From Prevotellaceae bacterium (lineage in GTDB: Bacteria > Bacteroidota > Bacteroidia > Bacteroidales > Paludibacteraceae), in assembly GCA_031270425.1 (NCBI GenBank), contig JAISXQ010000241.1, positions 1-6,465 on the forward strand: a stretch of 6,465 nt of DNA, read 5' to 3'. A model generated the notes under the pieces. That model did no database searches, was not told the origin of the DNA, and was given only the letters and a program-made list of their open reading frames with translations. Every line of letters begins with the position of its first letter. Within the stretch, counting starts at the first letter, position 1. Both the position numbers and the translations under genes were made by a program. This document shows, one piece after another, positions 1 to 6,008 of the stretch.

Positions 1-491
1 GGGGCGATTGCGATATAAATGTATATATTTCAAGCGATTACATAAACAAAGTAAGTTTGTCGGGAAGTGTCGATTGTTATTTTAATAAGTATGAAACGGA
101 AACATTGCGTATAAAAACATCCGGGAGCAGCGACGTCGAGGGAAGTATTTACGCCGGTAATATAACTATCGAATCAAGCGGAAGTTCCGATTATTCGCTG
201 TGGGTAGATTGTAACGTATTGGAAACGAAAAGTTCGGGAAGCAGTGATTTTGAACTCAGGGGTTATGCCGGAGAACACACGGTTAATTTGTCGGGCAGTT
301 CCGAAATAGAGGCTTTCGGACTTGAAACAAAACGTATGAAACTCAACGCAAGCGGAAGTTTTTCCTGCGAGGCGTGGGTCGCCGAAAAGATGGATGTTTC
401 CCTGTCGGGAAGCGGCGTGTTGCGCTATAAAGGCTATCCTGTAATCTCGCAGAAAGTTTCGGGAGCTTGCCGGATTTATAATTCCAACTAA
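1..491 (+). CDS. GIN-domain (DUF2807-like) beta-repeat protein, 5' end missing
   Basis: Partial gene. The frame is open from base 3 to the stop at 489-491, so the true start lies left of the window. The TTG at 57 is an ordinary Leu codon inside the frame, not a start. The visible ~162 residues carry an SGS/SGSSD motif whose serine codons begin at about 60, 120, 177, 234, 291, 351, 405 and (as SGA) 459, a period of 18-20 residues. Such a ladder of short beta strands with Ser/Gly/Asp turns is typical of the GIN-domain/DUF2807 family (often called 'putative auto-transporter adhesin head GIN domain'), which is common in Bacteroidota and usually secreted or envelope-anchored. Signal peptide and N-terminus are not visible. 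Molecular function is not established for most members. The gene converges with the next one, with only 9 bases between the stops and no clear terminator hairpin. Confidence 0.8.
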   Translation, partial: GDCDINVYISSDYINKVSLSGSVDCYFNKYETETLRIKTSGSSDVEGSIYAGNITIESSGSSDYSLWVDCNVLETKSSGSSDFELRGYAGEHTVNLSGSSEIEAFGLETKRMKLNASGSFSCEAWVAEKMDVSLSGSGVLRYKGYPVISQKVSGACRIYNSN

Positions 492-500
492 TTTTTATTC

Positions 501-725
501 TTAATCTTCGTCTTTTATTTCTTCGTATTCCACGTATTCGCCTTCCGACTTGTCGAAGATTTTTTGTTTATCCTGATTGTCCGCGTCGAACAGGGTTTCA
601 CGCTCTTCCTGCCGCGTCCGCTTATTCCCAAAGCCGAATATCGAACGTAGCAGACCCAAAGCAAATATCCCGACAATGAGCATTGCCATGAAGAAGAAAA
701 GTATGATCGAAAGGAGAAATCCCAT
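501..725 (-). CDS. Small single-span membrane protein, DUF4834-like
   Basis: 74 residues. Residues 3-27 form one strongly hydrophobic segment, followed by a Gly/Phe/Arg stretch and basic residues (about 27-41, including NKRTRQEER), then a hydrophilic acidic tail ending GEYVEYEEIKDED. This pattern of N-terminal membrane anchor, basic juxtamembrane stretch and acidic Tyr/Glu-rich tail matches the DUF4834 family of Bacteroidota as I remember it. Function is unknown. The positive-inside rule suggests that the tail is cytoplasmic (inference). The start is an ATG (723-725 on the complement) with no Shine-Dalgarno sequence. It lies 58 bases downstream of metF on the same strand, and the spacer is almost entirely a heptameric repeat. 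No separate promoter box is evident, so co-transcription with metF is likely. Confidence 0.7.
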   Translation of the reverse strand: MGFLLSIILFFFMAMLIVGIFALGLLRSIFGFGNKRTRQEERETLFDADNQDKQKIFDKSEGEYVEYEEIKDED

Positions 726-730
726 AATTC

Positions 731-779
731 AGTTTAGAGTTTAGAGTTTAAAGTTTAGAGTTTAAAGTCTAAGGTTCAG
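731..779. repeat. Tandem heptamer repeat (AGTTTAR)7
   Basis: Seven contiguous 7-base units fill the metF-DUF4834 spacer: AGTTTAG, AGTTTAG, AGTTTAA, AGTTTAG, AGTTTAA, AGTCTAA, GGTTCAG. The first five differ only at the last base and the last two are more degenerate. On the transcribed (minus) strand the array lies directly downstream of the metF stop and directly upstream of the next start. It contains no usable Shine-Dalgarno sequence or hairpin. A role is not known. It could be a slippage-prone spacer or a copy of a dispersed intergenic repeat. Confidence 0.85.
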
Positions 780-783
780 GGTT

Positions 784-1731
784 TTAAAATACTTTTTCCG
801 CCACCCGTTTTACGCTTTGCGTCGCCATCATGCTGTAAAAATGAATGCTCGGCACGCCTTGCGCTGTCAGGTCGAGCGCCTGTTGCGTACACCATTCTAC
901 GCCAACTTCCACAGCTTCGGCGTCTGTTTTGCACTTCGCCAACTCGCCGGCAAAAGCTTCGGGTATGTCGGTGTGGAAAATTTTAGGTAAAACGGTCAAC
1001 TGGTCTTTCAGCGTAATGGGTTTTAAGCCGGGGACAATGGGTACGGTAATGCCTGTTTCGCGGCATTTTTTTACGAAATCGTAATATTTTTGATTATCGA
1101 AAAACATCTGCGTTACCAGGTATCCGGCTCCGGCGTCCGCTTTTTTCTTTGCCCACATCAAATCGGATTGCAGATTGGGCGCTTCTTCGTGTTTTTCAGG
1201 ATAGCAAGCCATGCCGTAGGAAAAAGGGCGGGGCGGAGTTTTCATTTTATCGCCGTTTAAGAAAACAGCGTCGTTAAAACGGTTTATTTGTTGCTGCAAT
1301 TCAGTGGCATTGCTGTATCCGGTGGGGACGAAAGCCTTATCGTGTCGCGCCTTGTCGCCCCGCAGCAAGAGCAAGTCGGTAATGCCCAGGAATTGAAGGT
1401 CGATAAGCACATATTCCGTTTCTTCCGGCGTAAATCCGCTGCACAGGATATGCGGTACAACCGTTATGTCATATTTGTTTTGTATCGCCGCCGCGATAGC
1501 TACCGTACCGGGGCGATGCCTTTCGGCAAGCCGTTCGAACATTCCGTTTGCTGTTTCGCGGTAAACGAATTCGCTTCTGTGGGTTGTAATATTGATGTAT
1601 TTCGGATCAAACTCCCGTAAGGCGTCGATAGTACGAAAAACCGAATCCATGCCGTTTCCCTTTAAGGGCGGCAGTAATTCGAATGAAAACACAGTCGATT
1701 TTGCGGATTTTATTTTTTCTACAACACTCAT
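784..1731 (-). CDS. metF: Methylenetetrahydrofolate reductase [NAD(P)H]
   Basis: 315 residues, close to the usual size of bacterial MetF (about 290-320). MetF is a cytoplasmic FAD enzyme that reduces 5,10-methylene-THF to 5-methyl-THF, the methyl donor for methionine synthesis. The (beta/alpha)8 landmarks are all present in order: SFELLPP at 16-22 with Glu18 in the place of the catalytic Glu28 of the E. coli enzyme, PHILCSG at 93-99, LLLRGD at 121-126 with Asp126 matching the flavin-contacting Asp120, CYPEKHEEAP at 176-185, KADAGAGYLVTQMFFD at 197-212, PIVPGLKPI at 231-239 and HFYSMM at 297-302. The reading frame is intact. The ATG at 1729-1731 (complement) is placed a few residues before the conserved beta1 strand, as in homologues, and has no Shine-Dalgarno sequence. 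A TATCTTTGCGC box lies about 134 bases upstream. I saw no SAM-riboswitch core in the leader. Confidence 0.95.
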   Translation of the reverse strand: MSVVEKIKSAKSTVFSFELLPPLKGNGMDSVFRTIDALREFDPKYINITTHRSEFVYRETANGMFERLAERHRPGTVAIAAAIQNKYDITVVPHILCSGFTPEETEYVLIDLQFLGITDLLLLRGDKARHDKAFVPTGYSNATELQQQINRFNDAVFLNGDKMKTPPRPFSYGMACYPEKHEEAPNLQSDLMWAKKKADAGAGYLVTQMFFDNQKYYDFVKKCRETGITVPIVPGLKPITLKDQLTVLPKIFHTDIPEAFAGELAKCKTDAEAVEVGVEWCTQQALDLTAQGVPSIHFYSMMATQSVKRVAEKVF

Positions 1732-1810
1732 AATTTCTCAGTATTTCAAAAATTGGCAGTGTTTTAAAAAGTATGCTATTATAAGTATTTGGCAATTAGG
1801 CAGGAAGTAA

Positions 1811-1836
1811 TATTTTTATTGATGCAGATAAAAATA
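1811..1836 (-). repeat. 9-bp AT-only inverted repeat in the metF leader
   Basis: TATTTTTAT (1811-1819) and its exact complement ATAAAAATA (1828-1836) are separated by 8 bases. It falls between the proposed metF promoter and start codon, so it would form a weak hairpin in the metF leader. Being purely A/T it may be chance in a rich A/T region. Confidence 0.35.
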
Positions 1837-1864
1837 ACTCTCTATTGCCCGAATTGACAAAGCG

Positions 1865-1872
1865 CAAAGATA
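1865..1872 (-). promoter_or_regulatory. Predicted metF promoter, -7 element TATCTTTG
   Basis: Read on the minus strand, the bases give TATCTTTGCGC, an exact match to the Bacteroidota housekeeping -7 element TAnnTTTG with the frequent following C. It points toward metF and would give a leader of roughly 125-130 nt. I could not find a TTTG -33 element at the usual 19-21 base spacing, so support rests on the -7 box and its position. Confidence 0.55.
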
Positions 1873-1979
1873 AAGAAAAATGCTAAGAAACCGTATAGTA
1901 ATACGCAAAATTGCTGCTACTTGAATCTGCGATCTCCTTTTTTATGAAACGCGCTGTGCTGCGTTTCCTGTTTTTTTCT

Positions 1980-1988
1980 TACCTTTGC
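1980..1988 (+). promoter_or_regulatory. Predicted typA promoter, -7 element TACCTTTGC
   Basis: TACCTTTGC matches the Bacteroidota TAnnTTTG(C) -7 element. It is preceded by a T-tract (1971-1977) but not by a clear TTTG -33 box. Transcription would begin near 1992-1996, giving a leader of about 15-18 nt before the ATG at 2010. This rules out the longer reading-frame start at 1911. Confidence 0.55.
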
Positions 1989-2009
1989 GCCTCGAAAAGA
2001 TTGTGTTGC

Positions 2010-3848
2010 ATGCAGAAAATACGAAACATCGCCATCATAGCCCATGTTGACCATGGGAAAACCACATTAGTAGATAAAATGCTTCTTGCCGGACACCTGT
2101 TTCGCGAAAACGAACACGCCGGCGAACTTATAATGGATAACAACGACCTCGAACGCGAACGGGGCATTACCATCCTGGCAAAAAACGTATCCATCGACTA
2201 CAACGGATACAAAATTAACATTATCGACACTCCGGGACACGCCGATTTCGGCGGCGAAGTGGAGCGCGTACTTAATATGGCGGACGGCGTGCTGCTGCTG
2301 GTCGATGCTTTTGAAGGACCGATGCCGCAAACGCGCTTCGTTTTGCAAAAAGCCCTGCAAATGGGCTTGAAACCCATTGTCGTTATCAACAAGGTGGACA
2401 AACCCAACTGCCGCCCCGACGAAGTGAACGAAGCCGTTTTCGACCTGATGTACAACCTGGACGCCGCCGAAGAACAGTTGGATTTTCCTACGGTTTACGG
2501 CTCGGCAAAACAGAATTGGATGTCGGAAGAACTTCCTCCGAAAAACAGCGAAGGGATTTTCATTCCTCCTTCGGGAAGCCAGGGAGCAAATATCCTCCCG
2601 CTTCTTGACGCCATAATCACGTACATTCCCGCTCCCGAATATCTGGAAGGAACGCCCCAAATGTTGATAACTTCGCTGGATTATTCACCTTACGTCGGGC
2701 GTATCGCCGTTGGACGGGTACATCGCGGCGTATTGCGCGAAGGCATGGACGTAAGCCTTGTTAAGCGCGACGGGCGGGTAATCAAATCGCGGATAAAAGA
2801 ACTGCACACCTTTACCGGACTGGGACGCACGCGCAGCGCCGAAGTCAAATCGGGGGATATTTGCGCTTTGGTCGGCGTCGAAGGCTTCGAAATCGGGGAT
2901 TCCATTGCCGACCTCAACAATCCCGAAGCGTTGAAGCCCATCGCTATCGACGAACCGACCATGAGCATGGTATTTACCATCAACGATTCGCCCTTTTTCG
3001 GGAAGGAAGGAAAATACGTTACTTCGCGCCACATACACGAACGCCTGATAAAGGAACTGGATAAGAACCTGGCGTTGCGTGTCGAAAAAAATATCGATTC
3101 GGATATTTGGAGCGTGTACGGACGGGGCGTACTGCACTTGTCGGTGCTTATCGAAACCATGCGCCGCGAAGGTTACGAATTGCAAGCAGGTCAGCCGCAG
3201 GTGATTTTCAAGGAAATAGACGGCGTACGCTGTGAGCCGGTCGAGCAACTGACCATTAACCTGCCGGAAGAATGTTCGGGAAAGGTAATCGAAATGGTTG
3301 CCGTACGCAAAGGAGAAATGCTCGGCATGGAAATTGTCAACGACCGCGTGCAGCTGGAATTCCTGATTCCTTCGCGCGGCATTATCGGGCTGAGGAATAA
3401 CGTGCTTACCATTTCCGCCGGCGAAGCCATTATGTCGCACCGCTTTTTCGAATATCAACCCTACAAAGGCGAGATAGAAAAACGGAACAACGGTTCGATA
3501 ATCGCCATGGAAACAGGTACGGCTTATGCCTATGCCTTGGATAAATTGCAGGACAGGGGACGTTTTTTTATTCATCCGCAGGACGAAATATATGCCGGTC
3601 AGGTGGTAGGCGAAAATTCAAAAGAAGGCGATATGACCGTAAACGTAACCAAGTCGAAAAAGCTGACGAACATGCGCGCTTCGGGAGCCGACGATAAGGC
3701 GAAATTAGCGCCGCCCGTTATTTTCAGTCTGGAAGAAGCCCTGGAATATATCAAGGAAGACGAATATGTGGAAATAACGCCGTCGAAAATTCGTTTACGC
3801 AAGATTTACTTAGACGAAAACGACCGGAAACGGATGGCGAAAAAGTAG
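2010..3848 (+). CDS. typA: Ribosome-associated translational GTPase TypA/BipA
   Basis: 612 residues from the ATG at 2010, close to the usual ~600. TypA is a cytoplasmic GTPase of the EF-G/LepA class that binds 70S ribosomes and helps large-subunit assembly and stress growth. The GTP-binding motifs are complete (numbered from 2010): G1 AHVDHGKT 11-18, G2 region ERERGIT 48-54, G3 DTPGHADF 73-80, G4 NKVD 127-130, G5 SAK 165-167. The C-terminal part contains the BipA signatures [20 protein letters not shown] and [10 protein letters not shown]. The frame is open back to 1911, but I chose ATG 2010 because homologues begin just before this strand ([10 protein letters not shown]), because the upstream residues resemble nothing in the family, and because a TACCTTTGC promoter box lies at 1980-1988 inside that extension. 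It is divergent from metF and there is no obvious hairpin terminator after the TAG. Confidence 0.96.
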   Translation: MQKIRNIAIIAHVDHGKTTLVDKMLLAGHLFRENEHAGELIMDNNDLERERGITILAKNVSIDYNGYKINIIDTPGHADFGGEVERVLNMADGVLLLVDAFEGPMPQTRFVLQKALQMGLKPIVVINKVDKPNCRPDEVNEAVFDLMYNLDAAEEQLDFPTVYGSAKQNWMSEELPPKNSEGIFIPPSGSQGANILPLLDAIITYIPAPEYLEGTPQMLITSLDYSPYVGRIAVGRVHRGVLREGMDVSLVKRDGRVIKSRIKELHTFTGLGRTRSAEVKSGDICALVGVEGFEIGDSIADLNNPEALKPIAIDEPTMSMVFTINDSPFFGKEGKYVTSRHIHERLIKELDKNLALRVEKNIDSDIWSVYGRGVLHLSVLIETMRREGYELQAGQPQVIFKEIDGVRCEPVEQLTINLPEECSGKVIEMVAVRKGEMLGMEIVNDRVQLEFLIPSRGIIGLRNNVLTISAGEAIMSHRFFEYQPYKGEIEKRNNGSIIAMETGTAYAYALDKLQDRGRFFIHPQDEIYAGQVVGENSKEGDMTVNVTKSKKLTNMRASGADDKAKLAPPVIFSLEEALEYIKEDEYVEITPSKIRLRKIYLDENDRKRMAKK

Positions 3849-3859
3849 AAAAATTTTCG

Positions 3860-3868
3860 TATTTTTGC
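3860..3868 (+). promoter_or_regulatory. Predicted promoter of the ECF sigma gene, TATTTTTGC
   Basis: TATTTTTGC fits TAnnTTTG(C) and lies 12 bases after the typA stop. Transcription would begin near 3872-3876, giving a leader of about 80 nt. No convincing TTTG -33 element is seen (that stretch is typA coding sequence). The box suggests that the sigma gene has its own promoter in addition to any read-through from typA. Confidence 0.45.
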
Positions 3869-3871
3869 CGC

Positions 3872-3911
3872 GTAAGTATGAGACAAAAATTAATCTCAAA
3901 CACGTACTTAC
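3872..3911 (+). other. Bulged hairpin at the 5' end of the sigma-factor mRNA
   Basis: GTAAGTA (3872-3878) pairs with TACTTAC (3905-3911), and the adjoining TGAGA (3879-3883) pairs with TCTCA (3894-3898). This gives 12 base pairs interrupted by one 6-base bulge (3899-3904) and closed by a 10-base loop. There is no T-run after it, so it is not a terminator. It would sit at the very 5' end of a transcript from the 3860 box. Confidence 0.5.
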
Positions 3912-3953
3912 TAAGTTGGCACAACAGCTGTCTTATTACGGAGAAAAAACTCG

Positions 3954-4541
3954 ATGAATCACAGCGACAAGGAAATAATCACACAACTAAAACGGGGAGA
4001 GGAAAAAGCTTACCGTTATTTGTTTGACGCGCATTATCCTTTGTTGTGCCGTATTGCCGCCGAATTTTTGAAAGATGACTTTCTGGCTGAAACGATAGTC
4101 GGCGATGTTATTTTCCACTTGTGGGAAAAGCGGGATACGATAGAAATCCATATTTCCATACGGGCTTATTTAGTGCGCGCCGTGCGCAACCGCTGCATCA
4201 ACTACCTTCAACAGGAATATGTACGGAAGGAAACCTCCCTGTCTTCCGTTGCCGGACTGTTGGACTCGGATACCGGTTTTGCCGTTTCGGACAGCTACCC
4301 TCCGGCAATGTTGTTAGAAAAAGAACTGGAAGAAAAAATCAGTGAATCCATTGAATCCCTGCCCGAAGAATGTCGCGCCGTATTTAAAATGAGCCGCTTC
4401 GAGGATATGACTTATCAGGAAATAGCCGAAAAACGCGCTATATCGGTCAATACGGTAAAATACCATATCAAAAATGCGTTGGCTAAATTAAGCGCCGATT
4501 TAGGAAAGTACCTGACGTTGCTATTAATTTTCATTACTTAA
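3954..4541 (+). CDS. ECF RNA polymerase sigma factor, Bacteroides expansion type
   Basis: 195 residues, the usual size. It directs RNA polymerase to the promoters of a specific uptake locus and is held inactive by its anti-sigma partner. Region 2 spans about residues 22-90 (FDAHYPLLCRIAAEF, then AETIVGDVIFHLWEKR and a basic, aromatic stretch to about 90). A variable linker follows, then region 4 at about 130-182 (IESLPEECRAVFKMSRFE and the helix-turn-helix MTYQEIAEKRAISVNTVKYH). It ends in a short hydrophobic tail (YLTLLLIFIT). The pattern agrees with the 'Bacteroides expansion family 1' ECF sigma factors. The ATG at 3954 is preceded by GGAGA at 3940-3944, an unusually good Shine-Dalgarno sequence for this group. 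It is followed 207 bases later by a FecR-like anti-sigma gene and then a SusC-like gene, the standard order for such a locus. Confidence 0.93.
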   Translation: MNHSDKEIITQLKRGEEKAYRYLFDAHYPLLCRIAAEFLKDDFLAETIVGDVIFHLWEKRDTIEIHISIRAYLVRAVRNRCINYLQQEYVRKETSLSSVAGLLDSDTGFAVSDSYPPAMLLEKELEEKISESIESLPEECRAVFKMSRFEDMTYQEIAEKRAISVNTVKYHIKNALAKLSADLGKYLTLLLIFIT

Positions 4542-4585
4542 CCCCCTGATTGGCTTACGCCGAACGTTGTTTCCCCCAAGGGGGA
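4542..4585 (+). terminator. C5/G5 hairpin element after the sigma gene
   Basis: Immediately after the sigma stop codon come CCCCC (4542-4546), a small GGC-TTAC-GCC hairpin (4552-4561), a second CCCCC (4573-4577) and GGGGG (4580-4584). TCCCCC/GGGGGA can fold as a tight hairpin with a CAAG-type loop. Alternatively the first C-run can pair with the same G-run around the small hairpin. The tail (ACTTTC) is only weakly T-rich, so termination would be partial at best. Similar C-run/G-run sequences are, as I recall, widespread between genes in Bacteroidales, so it may be a dispersed repeat. Confidence 0.45.
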
Positions 4586-4748
4586 CTTTCATGTCTTCCA
4601 AAGAGATAAGAATTAACGTTTTAGAGAGTTGGGAGATTTTTCACAGGGAGCAGTTGGTAAAAGATTTATATATTTTTTGAAAAATAGTTGCATTTTTCAC
4701 TACCCACGCCACACCATTTAATTGTCATATAAATAGACGCGAAATAAA
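4586..4748 (+). promoter_or_regulatory. Sigma/anti-sigma intergenic region, candidate promoter near 4671-4679
   Basis: A/T-rich spacer without an open frame. TATTTTTTG at 4671-4679 is one base longer than the TAnnTTTG consensus, and no -33 box is clear. Further on, the segment from 4681 to the start codon (GCATTTTTCACTACCC, then ATTGTCATATAAATAG) could hold an ECF-sigma-dependent promoter, because anti-sigma genes in such loci can be autoregulated. I have no firm consensus to test this against, so the call is tentative. Confidence 0.25.
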
Positions 4749-5774
4749 ATGAATAAAAATGCGAATCCAAACAAGATAGATGAATTAATCGCCGGTTATT
4801 TTTCGCAGGGATTGAGCGGGCAAGAATTGAACGAACTGCGCGAATGGCTGGCGGCTTCCGGTGAAAACAAGGAATATTTTCGCCAAATGCAGGAAGTTTG
4901 GTTTTCGTCTATTGGCGCGGACAATGCGTTTCGTTGCGATAAAGAACGTGCATTTCAACGTTTCCTGGCAAGGACGGCAATCGCTTCCGAAACAACAGAG
5001 ACCGCCAAACCGCGTTTCAGACTGTATTTTTCACGCGTTGCCGCAGCGGCGGCAGTGTTGCTTGTTTTTTCGGGCGTCAGCTATTGGATGGGCGCAAACC
5101 GGATAAAAGAATCGTTGGTTGCTGGAGTGTCGGTAGAAGCTCCGCGAGGCTCGCGTACCAAGCTGTACCTGCCAGATGGAACATTAGTCTGGCTGAATGC
5201 GGGTTCTACGATTACTTACACTCAGGATTTCGGCGTTAAAAACAGAAACATCACATTTGAAGGGGAAGCCTATTTTGAAGTAACAAAAAACGAGCGGAAC
5301 CCCTTTGTTGTAAAAACGCCGGATTTGTCGGTGCACGTATTGGGAACCAAATTCAATTTCCGGAATTATGCCGATGAAGACGAAGCCTGCGTAACGCTGT
5401 TGGAAGGGAAAGTGAATGTGTTTGGCAATTTGGATGAGAAAAAAGAATATCTCTTAAATCCCGACCAGCAGGTAGTGTATGATAAGGAAGCCGCGAAAGC
5501 GAGAATAACTTCCGTAAAAGCGCAAAACGCTTCGGCATGGACGGAAGGCGTTATTTTCTTCGACGAAGAACGCTTGCCCGACATCGTAAGGGAATTGGAG
5601 CGTTTGTATAATGTGAATATTGAATTAACGGACAGGCAGTTACACAACTATCGTTTTTACGGAAACTTTATCCGCACGGAGCAAACCATTCAAGAAGTAT
5701 TGGATGTATTTGTTTCAACCGGCAAACTGGATTACCGGATTAACGGAAAAGAAATCCGCTTGTTTAGCAAATAA
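4749..5774 (+). CDS. FecR-family anti-sigma factor
   Basis: 341 residues, of normal length. It is an inner-membrane protein that binds the cognate ECF sigma factor in the cytoplasm and senses the STN domain of an outer-membrane transporter in the periplasm. Residues 1-85 form the cytoplasmic anti-sigma part, including an amphipathic region (IDELIAGYFSQGLSGQELNE, then the EWL...YFRQMQEVW segment). Residues about 96-114 (RVAAAAAVLLVFSGVSYWM) are one transmembrane helix. Residues 129-225 are the FecR domain, with APRGSRTKLYLPDGTLVWLN, then FEGEAYFEV, PFVVKT and LGTKFNF. Residues about 268-338 are the C-terminal DUF4974/STN-like domain (VIFFDEERLPDIVRELERLY). The start ATG has no Shine-Dalgarno sequence but directly precedes the conserved N-terminal helix. 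It is preceded by the ECF sigma gene and followed by the SusC-like gene. Its specific signal is unknown. Confidence 0.94.
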   Translation: MNKNANPNKIDELIAGYFSQGLSGQELNELREWLAASGENKEYFRQMQEVWFSSIGADNAFRCDKERAFQRFLARTAIASETTETAKPRFRLYFSRVAAAAAVLLVFSGVSYWMGANRIKESLVAGVSVEAPRGSRTKLYLPDGTLVWLNAGSTITYTQDFGVKNRNITFEGEAYFEVTKNERNPFVVKTPDLSVHVLGTKFNFRNYADEDEACVTLLEGKVNVFGNLDEKKEYLLNPDQQVVYDKEAAKARITSVKAQNASAWTEGVIFFDEERLPDIVRELERLYNVNIELTDRQLHNYRFYGNFIRTEQTIQEVLDVFVSTGKLDYRINGKEIRLFSK

Positions 5775-5788
5775 TTTCAAGTTTCAAG
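5775..5788. repeat. Two tandem TTTCAAG heptamers after the anti-sigma stop
   Basis: TTTCAAG occurs twice in a row directly after the TAA stop. The unit length and sequence resemble the AGTTTAA array downstream of metF, again placed right after a stop codon. Two copies alone could be chance. Confidence 0.5.
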
Positions 5789-5891
5789 ATTGTTTCCTTA
5801 GAAATTTTTAAATTAACATAACACCAATCAAAACACAACTTATTATGAAAACACAAACATGAGCATTACGCGATTTTCGTTTTGGAAAACA

Positions 5892-5974
5892 GAAAAAATC
5901 GAGAAATGCGCTACACCACACTTCCCGATTCGCACTTTTCCAAAAACATCTGTTGAGAGACTTTCCTGAAAAAC
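5892..5974 (-). ncRNA. Predicted cis-antisense RNA (DonS-like) opposite the susC leader
   Basis: Read on the minus strand, a TATCTTTGC promoter box (5986 to 5978) is followed by about 45 bases of unstructured leader and then a 14-bp hairpin with a U-tract (5930 to 5893). The predicted transcript is about 80 nt and has no credible open frame (the only ATG on it, near 5950, gives 12 codons). It lies in the 273-base gap between the anti-sigma gene and the susC-like start at 6048 and would be fully complementary to any mRNA crossing this gap. Small antisense RNAs in exactly this position are known in Bacteroides polysaccharide-utilisation loci controlled by ECF sigma/anti-sigma pairs (DonS of B. 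fragilis), where they repress the susC-like gene. Repression here is inference. Transcript ends are estimates. Confidence 0.7.
5893..5930 (-). terminator. Rho-independent terminator of the antisense RNA
   Basis: On the minus strand, AAUCGGGAAGUGUG (5930 to 5917) pairs without interruption with CGCAUUUCUCGAUU (5910 to 5897) around a 6-base loop (5916-5911, GUGUAG). Four more U follow (5896-5893). The 14 pairs comprise 11 Watson-Crick and 3 G-U pairs. On the plus strand the three become A-C mismatches, so the fold and its U-tract fit only the minus strand. Confidence 0.75.
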
Positions 5975-5977
5975 GAA

Positions 5978-5986
5978 GCAAAGATA
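5978..5986 (-). promoter_or_regulatory. Promoter of the antisense RNA, -7 element TATCTTTGC
   Basis: GCAAAGATA on the plus strand reads TATCTTTGC on the minus strand, an exact TAnnTTTG(C) match and identical to the core of the proposed metF promoter box. Start of transcription is expected around 5970-5975. The -33 region (about 6003-6010 on the complement) does not carry a good TTTG. Confidence 0.6.
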
Positions 5987-6008
5987 ATAAGTTCTTCTCT
6001 ATTCAGGA

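Noticed and set aside
489..503. Bidirectional terminator between the converging GIN and DUF4834-like genes
   Set aside because: Only 9 bases separate the stops. The segment is A/T-rich but has no inverted repeat of useful strength.
1732..1866. Possible SAM riboswitch in the metF leader
   Set aside because: The leader is long enough, but I find none of the conserved core segments of SAM riboswitches and no terminator-like hairpin with a U-run.
1979..3802. Several long minus-strand open frames (up to 296 codons) opposite typA
   Set aside because: They lie wholly inside an intact, strongly conserved typA gene and have low-complexity or unfamiliar translations. They are shadows of its codon bias.
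5863..5909. Plus-strand imperfect hairpin GCATT...AATGC with inner CGATTTT/AAAATCG stem as a terminator of the anti-sigma mRNA
   Set aside because: It has internal loops and no T-run on the plus strand, and half of it is shared with the better minus-strand terminator. Kept only as a possible leader fold.
5859..5969. A 36-codon plus-strand open frame beginning at an ATGA overlap with a five-codon minigene (5845-5862)
   Set aside because: No Shine-Dalgarno sequence, no family resemblance, and the bases are better explained by the minus-strand promoter, antisense RNA and terminator. The second frame (5863-6018, 51 codons without a start) overlaps it and is equally unsupported.
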